Translations under genes and position numbers: made by a program
Shown here: positions 39,901 to 45,977 of the stretch, in pieces
Layout: each line of letters starts with the position of its first letter
Numbering within the stretch: position 1 is the first letter of the stretch
Source: a virus
IMG/VR virus record: IMGVR_UViG_3300037137_002574
Span: 1 to 52,851 of that record
Strand: one strand, 5' to 3'
Length of the DNA stretch: 52,851 bases
Notes under the pieces: generated by a model
The model's input: only the letters and a program-made list of their open reading frames with translations
Database searches by the model: none
What the model was told of the DNA's origin: nothing

Positions 39901-40726
39901 TCTTGAATCTTCTTTACACATAATAATGGAGTTCCCATTATCGATGCACCGCGAAGACGAAGAACTGTGAACCCAGCCTTCATCATATTTCTGTCTCGAT
40001 TTTGATCCTTTCGTTTCGAGACAGCCAATCGATGAGTCCAACCATCTGCTTCTATCACCAACTTTTTGCCAGTAACAAGGAAATCGACTACATATCTGTC
40101 CAGTAGCTTTTGTTGACACACAAAACTGATCCCAGCTTGTCTCATTACTTTCTGAAGAGCAATCTCTATCGGAGAGTACTGTGACTTGTGAGAACTGTTT
40201 GCAAGTTGCCTGATCGTGGCTTGTCGGTGGCGCTCCCTCGTTATTGGATTCTTGTGTGCTTTCCTCAAAGCAGCTAAATGATGAGGGGGTAGCGTTCCGT
40301 TGTACAACTTCTTTAGAGCTTTGCTGATATTGTCGCCACGTTTGTTGTTTCCCTTGCGCATTGACTTTCTCCTCCGCGTATAGTCGTTCGGGATTCTTGA
40401 TGGCGGCTGCCACCAATCTTTCCACGGCGTTGTCTTTACAAATATAACCTATTCCTAGACAGAACAGGATATAAATAAAGAGTTTCGTCGTAATAGCGGA
40501 GTTTAGACCCAGCATTTGATCCCCTTTTCTAGTTTACTGGGTATAAATGTTTCGAGGGTCCACTGAGATCGTACCCAGTCAATCCCGAGCTGGTCGTCAA
40601 CCCGGTCTTCATGATCTCCGGGGGCAACAGCGAAATGGGCTTGCCGAAAGCCTCTTTCGTGAGGTTCAGCACAGCCTGATACTGCTCCATCGTGCCGATG
40701 GATGAGGGTACTAAATTCTCGTTCAT
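36829..40726 (-). CDS. Major capsid protein, split by three group I introns (spliced 509 aa)
   Basis: Joining exons 40726-40536, 39286-38235, 37362-37149 and 36901-36829 gives one uninterrupted frame of 509 codons plus TAG. The joined protein reads across all three junctions in the way a capsid of this family should: SKHLYPV-LSPLRNRF at junction 1, FYVTG-Y-LNKFTSS at junction 2, and YEHGV-YAHEVLECYF at junction 3. The end GGIGVIYNILNG is also familiar. It lies directly after the protease/scaffold gene and forms the icosahedral shell. Without splicing, translation stops after 65 residues in intron 1. GGAGGA precedes the ATG. HK97-like capsid family is inferred from these segments and gene order. 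Confidence 0.88.
36902..37148 (-). ncRNA. Group I intron 3 of the capsid gene (247 bases), no ORF
   Basis: A compact intron with the same 5' sequence as intron 2. P1 is GGGGT / GCCCC. P3 is CTCCGT / ACGGAG. P4 is CAGTC / GACTG. P6 is CCCC-TGCAA-GGGG. P7 is GACT / AGTC. P8 is CACCC / GGGTG, with a CTGC / GCAG top. P9 is ATAGATC-TTATG-GATCTAT. It ends AACAAATCACG. Phase is 2/1, and the joined codon is GTA (Val). Confidence 0.86.
37149..37362 (-). CDS. Capsid gene exon 3
   Basis: 214 bases, completing a Tyr codon, then 70 codons, then GT of a Val codon. It encodes LNKFTSSLTPGSPDIIPFMI and YLPPGMIIALCERL, ending YADYEWALVQRQYEHG. It ends CATGGGGT, the same GGGGT target as exon 2. Confidence 0.86.
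37363..38234 (-). ncRNA. Group I intron 2 of the capsid gene (872 bases), endonuclease in P9
   Basis: P1 is exon GGGGT with GCCCC. P3 is CTCAGT / ACTGAG. P4 is CAGTT / GACTG. P6 is CCCC / GGGG. P7 is GACT (in GCAACGACTTGA) / AGTC (in AAGGTAAAGTCTG). P8 is CATCCT / AGGATG. The segment CTGAGCCAAGCCCC is the Q-like strand typical of many group I introns. P9 is CATAGGT ... ACCTATG, with the endonuclease in its loop. It ends AACAAAATCG. Phase is 1/2. Confidence 0.87.
37375..38001 (-). CDS. Intron 2 homing endonuclease, NUMOD3 plus Vsr/DUF559-like nuclease
   Basis: 208 residues. The N-terminal part has three NUMOD3-like motifs (RATKKKMRLAALGR, TPEHRKHLCEAKVG, SKRHIEARRKALTG). The nuclease follows at about residues 115-200: SLERKVQSELKSRHIKFCKH, GYFPDIYIPSIKLVIEVDGE, then YWH and AGYKVVRMKE. 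The order is reversed from intron 1's protein (DNA-binding motifs first), so the two proteins are not recent copies. The stop (TGA at 37375-37377) is 12 bases from the end of the intron. It presumably drives homing of this intron. Confidence 0.88.
   Translation of the reverse strand: MSRKPGFHHSRATKKKMRLAALGRVFTPEHRKHLCEAKVGYVHTDEWRAAVSRALRGKKQSKRHIEARRKALTGIVYGEDARRKNSEWHKQWWANLTKEQAEAAHKQRMLKWHSESSLERKVQSELKSRHIKFCKHQFIAGYFPDIYIPSIKLVIEVDGEYWHSTATAIARDRLKDKTYRAAGYKVVRMKECDVKKNVSALVQKVLDL
38235..39286 (-). CDS. Capsid gene exon 2 (main body of the shell protein)
   Basis: 1052 bases. It contributes one base to codon 64, then 350 codons and the first base of the next. It contains LSPLRNRFARKMGAIGSAA at the start, FEAFWQGRGFEDLRAVSALA in the middle (helical spine), and an inserted Ig-like domain (ATWTGVNGAVAYAVYVGIAA). 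It ends CACGGGGT. It reads on into intron 2 for 45 codons before a stop. Confidence 0.88.
39287..40535 (-). ncRNA. Group I intron 1 of the capsid gene (1249 bases), endonuclease in P8
   Basis: Exon ACCCAGT pairs with GCTGGGT (40507-40513) to make P1. P3 is CTCCGC / GCGGAG. P7 is GACTAT (40380-40385) / ATAGTC (39363-39368), inside R- and S-like segments ACGACTATACGC and AAGACATAGTC. P8 is AGAAAG / CTTTCT, with the endonuclease ORF in its loop. The intron ends AACAAATTTG, with the required terminal G. The S segment resembles those of phage group IA introns. Splice points are predicted from pairing and from exon phase (2/1). Confidence 0.87.
39372..40361 (-). CDS. Intron 1 homing endonuclease, DUF559/Vsr-like nuclease
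   Basis: 329 residues. The nuclease core at about residues 60-140 reads YSPIEIALQKVMRQAGISF, DRYVVDFLVTGKKLVIEADG, then WTH and AGFTVLRLRG. It matches the Vsr/DUF559-like (PD-(D/E)xK-related) fold, with acidic residues in VVDF and EADG. The C-terminal half has NNPMWGHAPWNKGM (a NUMOD-like DNA-contact motif) and basic helices. The ATG at 40361 follows GGAGGAG by seven bases, and that site is part of the P3 strand of the intron. The stop (39372-39374) overlaps the S region. It presumably cuts intronless capsid genes to spread the intron. Confidence 0.88.
   Translation of the reverse strand: MRKGNNKRGDNISKALKKLYNGTLPPHHLAALRKAHKNPITRERHRQATIRQLANSSHKSQYSPIEIALQKVMRQAGISFVCQQKLLDRYVVDFLVTGKKLVIEADGWTHRLAVSKRKDQNRDRNMMKAGFTVLRLRGASIMGTPLLCVKKIQELMDKLPGEVPSVQTVICKSQRGSNNPMWGHAPWNKGMSIKTNKKWKQAYEKSRVTCKMIGLSEIMKARWVKYRARFDWKQMMKDYKRFHSVNIVAKMHSVGRRQLREYLRSKGVILDGQIRGAGLIAYWARMKEVHNRPEVREQRCRVHNRPEVKERHRQASLKLWADRRQRKLS
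40536..40726 (-). CDS. Capsid gene exon 1
   Basis: Encodes the N-terminal 63 residues and two bases of codon 64 (MNENLVPSSIGTMEQYQAV ...SKHLYPV). The exon ends CCCAGT, which pairs with GCTGGG inside the intron (P1, terminal U-G pair). Confidence 0.88.
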
Positions 40727-40770
40727 AAATACAAATCCTCCAACCCTATGTTAGAGTCAGTGTGAGGTTA

Positions 40771-43700
40771 CTATTGACGTTTCCTGATCATGCGGAGGGC
40801 CAGCTCACGTCCGAGCGCTTGCTTGGTCAGCGGATCCTGTGTTGAATCCACCAACTTCGTTAGCGTGATGATCTCGGAATCGATTCCGGGCTGTTCCCTT
40901 GCATCACCTTGAACCGTCGCTTGTCTTGGATCCACCGCTTTCACGATGGGCAATGCAGGTGCTTTCTCCACTACAGCCAGGCGTTGGGCTTGTTCGTCGA
41001 GCCTCTTCGTGACGCCAGTCACGGCTTCGGTCACCTTTGCGATGTCACCTTCTTGCTTTGACGTAATCTCTGCAACTTTGGTAACTCCGTTTGTGACTTC
41101 AGCTTTCAGATCGGTCGACACAGACTTGATCTCGTCCGTGACGATTGCTTCCAAACTTGCAAAATCTTCCTGGATGCCTTCGACTTCTTTCGTGACCTTC
41201 TCGACCGAACCATCGACGGCCGTCTTCACAGCATCCTGAAAGTAAGAACTCGAGGCCAGCAACTTGTTCACGTCCACGCTGACCGCTTTCGTGATGTCCA
41301 TCTGGCCGATTCGCTCGACGACCGCGGCGGTGATCTTCTCGATCACGGCGGCCTCGAACTTCTCTTCGGCAGGAACGGGCTTGGGATTCTCAGGTACCTT
41401 ACAATCCGCCCCGAGATCACAGGCGTGGTCGTGCATGGCCTGGATCTTTGCCTGATCAGCAGCATTGTTCCGGCGGCCTATCTTCTCCAGGTCTGTCCCT
41501 TCAACCTTCTTGGCCGTCTCTTCCTCCATCTTTTTCTTCTGTTCTGCGGTGAGGTTCGAGAAGTCCGGGGTCAGTTTCTTGGAGCCTTTCTCTTGATCAT
41601 ACCCGGTCAGGTTTATGTTGGTGGTAATTCCTTCTGCTTTCTCGACCTTCTCTTCAGCACCGTGAACCGTTCCACCTTCCTCGGTCAGCTCCTCGGAGAT
41701 TTCGACCAAGAACTCATCCCATGACTTCTGCATGAGATCTTTCTTCTCGGTGGCCGTGAGTGATTCCGACTGGAGGGCGTTCAGGAGGATGCGGGCGAGC
41801 GTGGAAGTCCACATGGGAAACAGGATGACCTCTTCGGTCTCTTCCCAAACCTCACCAAAGGACTTCGGGATGAATCGGATCTCACCACCTTCGGACAAAG
41901 CCGGAGATGATTCGGTGGGCCAGGGCACATCCTCTCCCTGCTTGTTGATGGCGGAGAATTCCTTCTCGGTGAACTTCCGGACGTCGGAGGATTCAGACTT
42001 CTCCTTCTTGTCTTCCTTCGCCTCCTCTTCCGGTTTCTCCTTCGCCTCCTCTTCCTTGCTGCCCTCTTCGCCAGGCTTCTTGCCCGTGGCTTCCGCCTCT
42101 TCCTTCTTTTTCTTCGCGTCGATCTTGTCCTGGATGAATGCCGGGAGAGCTTTCTCGACCTCGGCCACAGGTTCGATCTTCTCGACTAGCGGAGGTGCCG
42201 GAGCCAGCCCGACCTCGACGGCTTTCTTGAAAGCAGGGGTCATCTCAGGAGCCTCCAGGATCCCTACAGCCTCCGTGGTCACCAAGCCACCATCGGCCGA
42301 CTTCACCAGATACACCGTTGCCTTGGCATTGGCTGGGTTGTCAACCAGTGAGGCCTCCGAGAACGTGTCGCAGAAGAGACGGTTTGCCTTGACAAGCTCG
42401 GCGCCCTTCTGAACTTCGCAAGGTTCACGACGATACCTGCCGTGGGGCACACCAATCGAAAAGCCCTTCAGCGTCCCATCCAGCAATTTCTCCCACGTCG
42501 ACTGCGCCCCCTTCGAGATGTAGACGCCGATGTCGATCTTGCGTTGGGCGTCATTCGGCATGATCTCAACAGCAGATCCGACGGCCTTGGTCGTGTCATG
42601 CATCTCGCGGATGTTCTTCGGCCAGATCTCGACGGCCTTCTTGGCGGCGTCGTAGTCGACGATGTCACCCTGCTTGTCGAGGTCCTCCGTAGTCATGGTT
42701 CCATAAACCATTCGACGTTCCTGGTCAACCTTTGAGATGGGAAGGGTCAAGAACACCGATCCCTCCGTGGCTGCTTTTTCTACTTGCATTTCCTGACCCT
42801 CCTGGGTTGATTTGATAATTGCGTCCTTACCGATCTCCGTGTCTTCGTCCTTGCGGAGTTTGACACCGGTAACTCGAATTTTCATCTTTCCACCGAGATC
42901 ATATTCAGTCTTGGTGTAGTCCTTGATCCCGTAGTCTTTCAAAAGCTTGTCCGTCTTATTCTGCCCCATATCGAAGTGCTTCTGGAGAAACGCGTCGAAC
43001 GGATCATGCTTGATCGTCACCGCCAGTAAGTCACCCTCTTTGTCAATCTTGGTCACATGCCCAGCCAGGACACCGAGAGTGAACTTTGGCGTCATATAGT
43101 TCAACTCTTTCACGGAGGCTTTCAAGTCCCGCTTCAGCGCCGTACTCAGATTAGAACTGTCGATCTTCTTGCTCAGACCGTCACGGAGCTTATCGAACTT
43201 GGCAAAGTCCTTCTCCGCGGCAGCCTGCCCCATCTGAGTCAGGTGAAGCTCTCCGCCCTTGACGTAATGAAACATCCCGGGCAGCTTCTCACTAGTGAAC
43301 AACGACAGGTTATCAGATACTCTGGTCGAGGTACCAAGCAGATCTCCCTTGAAATCTATAGTCGTATCGTCATGTGTTTTGATTACGTTACAGATCTGAT
43401 CGTACTTTGCTTTAGAGAATATCTTGCCCTCGTTCCACTGCGCCCGTTGCTCTTCTGCTATGGCTGCACTGAAAATCTTATGATCACCCGATACCATGAT
43501 GCCACGCAGGCCACCCTCTCTCACTAGCGGCGACGTATAGCCGATGTCATGATTGACCATTATGAATTGCTGAGCCAGCCGATCCTCTGCAGATACCTGC
43601 CCGTCAGACATCTTCACCATGATGTCATCAGCCCTGAGTGCATTACCAACCAGGTGCCTGATACCATGATCGGTGAACTGCTGGCGGTTAGATTCGACTT

Positions 43701-44424
43701 CTTGATATACCAGCTTCTGAACCGAGTCCTGCATCATGGCGTCTACGGATCCGGCATCCAAGTCCTTTAGTGACGGATCACGCAATATGGTACCGACGCG
43801 ATCGACATAGTCCCGGGCCCGAAACGTAGTATCTCCCGCCAGATATCCGGTATAGTTATGAAGCTGCTCGTTCGCGTTGAAGATAATCCTGCCCGCATTC
43901 TCTTCCGACATCTTTCCGACAACCGGCACGAGCTTGGCCCGATCTTCCGAGATGACTCTCAGATTCTTACTCATATTTGAGCGTATGTCGGAATACTTCG
44001 CCTGAGCCATCCTCATCTCAGGTGTGATTTCCTTCGCATCGGCCGGATAGTCCTTTATACTGATTCGTCCCCCAGTTTTTACAGACGGTGTCTTTTCTCC
44101 ACCACCACTACCGCTATCTTCTGAACTAACAAACTGTCCGCCGTCAGAACTACCCTCCTCTGCACGTGGGTGCTCGGACTCATCCCACTTCTGAAGTTTT
44201 GACTCTTCGATAGCCTTAGTAATCTCCGCCTCGGACATCTTCAGTTTCTTTCCTACGACACCCCACGCCTGAGCAAACGCCTGCCCTTCACACTTCTTCG
44301 GATCTCCCCCCTTATCCGTACAGCGACTAAAAACAGAATTCCATATGGCACGCCACTGTCTCTGCTTTTTCGGGAGCAGCTGCTTGACCGGATCCGGCAG
44401 AGACTCGATCGTAGGGTACGGCAT
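40771..44424 (-). CDS. ChaB / HD phosphohydrolase / XkdF-like protease / scaffold megaprotein (1217 aa)
   Basis: I start at ATG 44424 (MPYPTIESLPDPVKQLLP), with AGGAG seven bases upstream. Residues 3-63 are ChaB-like (LPKKQRQWRAIWNSVFSR, then AQAWGVVGKK). Residues 80-105 hold a phage tag (HPRAEEGSSDGGQF). Residues about 180-400 are an HD domain with H253, H292-D293, H315, H351 and D371 in the right order. Residues 550-710 match the XkdF (S78_2) prohead protease, with likely catalytic H609 (REMH) and S656 (KGFSIG), then EASLVDNPANAKATVYL. After an acidic linker (780-850), coiled-coil scaffold sequence runs to the end. It sits just before the capsid gene, as a protease-scaffold should. The HD insertion is unusual. 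Confidence 0.87.
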   Translation of the reverse strand: MPYPTIESLPDPVKQLLPKKQRQWRAIWNSVFSRCTDKGGDPKKCEGQAFAQAWGVVGKKLKMSEAEITKAIEESKLQKWDESEHPRAEEGSSDGGQFVSSEDSGSGGGEKTPSVKTGGRISIKDYPADAKEITPEMRMAQAKYSDIRSNMSKNLRVISEDRAKLVPVVGKMSEENAGRIIFNANEQLHNYTGYLAGDTTFRARDYVDRVGTILRDPSLKDLDAGSVDAMMQDSVQKLVYQEVESNRQQFTDHGIRHLVGNALRADDIMVKMSDGQVSAEDRLAQQFIMVNHDIGYTSPLVREGGLRGIMVSGDHKIFSAAIAEEQRAQWNEGKIFSKAKYDQICNVIKTHDDTTIDFKGDLLGTSTRVSDNLSLFTSEKLPGMFHYVKGGELHLTQMGQAAAEKDFAKFDKLRDGLSKKIDSSNLSTALKRDLKASVKELNYMTPKFTLGVLAGHVTKIDKEGDLLAVTIKHDPFDAFLQKHFDMGQNKTDKLLKDYGIKDYTKTEYDLGGKMKIRVTGVKLRKDEDTEIGKDAIIKSTQEGQEMQVEKAATEGSVFLTLPISKVDQERRMVYGTMTTEDLDKQGDIVDYDAAKKAVEIWPKNIREMHDTTKAVGSAVEIMPNDAQRKIDIGVYISKGAQSTWEKLLDGTLKGFSIGVPHGRYRREPCEVQKGAELVKANRLFCDTFSEASLVDNPANAKATVYLVKSADGGLVTTEAVGILEAPEMTPAFKKAVEVGLAPAPPLVEKIEPVAEVEKALPAFIQDKIDAKKKKEEAEATGKKPGEEGSKEEEAKEKPEEEAKEDKKEKSESSDVRKFTEKEFSAINKQGEDVPWPTESSPALSEGGEIRFIPKSFGEVWEETEEVILFPMWTSTLARILLNALQSESLTATEKKDLMQKSWDEFLVEISEELTEEGGTVHGAEEKVEKAEGITTNINLTGYDQEKGSKKLTPDFSNLTAEQKKKMEEETAKKVEGTDLEKIGRRNNAADQAKIQAMHDHACDLGADCKVPENPKPVPAEEKFEAAVIEKITAAVVERIGQMDITKAVSVDVNKLLASSSYFQDAVKTAVDGSVEKVTKEVEGIQEDFASLEAIVTDEIKSVSTDLKAEVTNGVTKVAEITSKQEGDIAKVTEAVTGVTKRLDEQAQRLAVVEKAPALPIVKAVDPRQATVQGDAREQPGIDSEIITLTKLVDSTQDPLTKQALGRELALRMIRKRQ

Positions 44425-44559
44425 TTCCAATCTCCTAATTTTACGCTTAACTGACGGAGCCGGGTCGGAAAACCGATCCGAATAGTAGCACGTGGGGGTA
44501 CGTCCCAAAAACGTCTACCGAGCTGTAAGGACGAGTTCCGAGCTGTTTTTGCACGTTTG

Positions 44560-44748
44560 CTAGTCTCGTCCGACCCATTTGTCGTCTTTTATCAGCCCAG
44601 AACCGACTGCAAACCGGTAAACGGGCCGTTTCCGGAATGCGTCCAGATCTTTCACGGCCGCCAGGAATGCTTCCGATTTATAAGGCGGGAGATCCCACGT
44701 CATCTTCAGCCAGTCTTGGTTATCTGGCAGAGCATCTATGTTGATCAT
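44560..44748 (-). CDS. Small hypothetical protein (62 aa)
   Basis: MINIDALPDNQDWLKMTWDL, followed by FRKRPVYRFAVGSGLI. The ATG shares one base with the stop of the ADP-ribosyltransferase gene (TGATG), so it is translationally coupled to it. No family is recognised. Because it always follows the transferase here, it could be an immunity-type partner or a small head protein; nothing in the sequence decides. The 135 bases between it and the megaprotein start hold only an in-frame extension of that ORF. Confidence 0.55.
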   Translation of the reverse strand: MINIDALPDNQDWLKMTWDLPPYKSEAFLAAVKDLDAFRKRPVYRFAVGSGLIKDDKWVGRD

Positions 44749-45977
44749 CAGTTTCCCTTCAACCGACGGACGATGTACTTCGGATCCATACTCTCTGTAT
44801 CGTCAAAAAAGTTCTCCTGGTTATATGAGAATACGGCGTGCATTTTAGTAACGCCTCCGAGTACGACTACCTCTGATTCGTTTACACAACCAAATCCGGT
44901 TCTCGGAGTGGCGATAATCTTACTGACCGGAATCTTGGCGGCAAGTATCATCGGGTACATATCGTCCTTACTGCCAACAAAATTAGCCGCCGTATTAACA
45001 TTCGTAGAGAATGACGACATTGGTTGCATACGAAGCGTCAGCGTCTTGACAGCTACCCGCTCAGAATCTAGGGCACTTCGCATCTCTGCCGTTACAGATT
45101 CTTGTGGTAGTCCAAGTCCACGAAATACGGTGACTTCAGTAACTCCGTTCTTCGCATAAAAGTCTTGCGTCTGGTTATACATCGTGCGAAGAAATACGCG
45201 TGCCCCTTTCATCTGAAGATCGGCTTCTGGCTTAACAACCCACTCTCCATACTGTTCACTAATATGCTCACCAGCGTGGTCTAGTGTAGCACCAGTAAGA
45301 TTAAACTCCTTCTTAGCTGCAGCCTGAAGAACCATAGCCGTCGGATTATTATCCAGTGAAGTACTTGCCCATGAGTGAACAAGTTGTTCTTCTGGTGAAA
45401 GTGGTACTGGATAATCATCTGCGCGAAGTGTAAATACCTTCGTAAACGCATCATACGCAGCCCTGTCTTCTAGACTGAGCTTCGATAGCCGATCCTGGAG
45501 ATCCTTCTCAACCTGCTGCTTTAGCCATACTGCTCGGTCAGATGCTGGACTGCCGACGGCCATCTGACGGATATAGTTATCATCCAGCTTCTTCCAATTA
45601 TCTATATCACTTGAACTTGGGATATCACCCTCTCCAATAAATTCTCCAGATCCACTACTACTGGCAAAGCGGCCTCGCTCGTCATGCACGTCGTTGAACT
45701 TCTTTACAGGCTCTTCAGAAAACTCCAGCGGGTCGAAGCCGAGCATGGCAACCACTTCCGGTGGTGTCACGTCCAGCTCTTCGTCGTCATCGGGCTCATC
45801 GGCAAGAATAGCACGCCAATCTTCCGGCTCGTCAGCTCCGATAAACGTAGCTTGTGGGAAAGCTATGGCAGACTTCTCAACCTTCTCTTCACCCAGCTGC
45901 TTCCTAAGCCTGGCAAGGGTCGCCTCATCCACGGGCCTGCCAGATAGTGATACTACTGTAAAAGTATCAGCTGGCAT
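44748..45977 (-). CDS. Mono-ADP-ribosyltransferase (R-S-E class), phage-tagged
   Basis: 409 residues from ATG 45977 (MPADTFTVVSLSG), overlapping the MuF gene by 11 bases. The C-terminal domain shows the three mART blocks in order: VFRGLGLP with R286, MSSFSTN with S322-T325, and NESEVVV with the ExE pair E367/E369, in which E369 would be catalytic. Such enzymes transfer ADP-ribose from NAD+ to a target, often an arginine. The N-terminal part includes a VHDERGRFASSS tag (residues 98-108). It lies next to the minor head gene, so it is likely packaged or injected to modify a host protein, as phage T4 Alt does. Target unknown. Confidence 0.85.
   Translation of the reverse strand: MPADTFTVVSLSGRPVDEATLARLRKQLGEEKVEKSAIAFPQATFIGADEPEDWRAILADEPDDDEELDVTPPEVVAMLGFDPLEFSEEPVKKFNDVHDERGRFASSSGSGEFIGEGDIPSSSDIDNWKKLDDNYIRQMAVGSPASDRAVWLKQQVEKDLQDRLSKLSLEDRAAYDAFTKVFTLRADDYPVPLSPEEQLVHSWASTSLDNNPTAMVLQAAAKKEFNLTGATLDHAGEHISEQYGEWVVKPEADLQMKGARVFLRTMYNQTQDFYAKNGVTEVTVFRGLGLPQESVTAEMRSALDSERVAVKTLTLRMQPMSSFSTNVNTAANFVGSKDDMYPMILAAKIPVSKIIATPRTGFGCVNESEVVVLGGVTKMHAVFSYNQENFFDDTESMDPKYIVRRLKGN

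Noticed and set aside
38083-40515. An 810-codon ORF as a single protein
   Set aside because: Its first 410 codons overlap the intron 1 endonuclease in another frame, and its last 45 lie in intron 2. Only the exon 2 part is capsid.
40529-40726. A separate 65-codon gene
   Set aside because: It is capsid exon 1 with the first 8 bases of intron 1 giving a premature stop.
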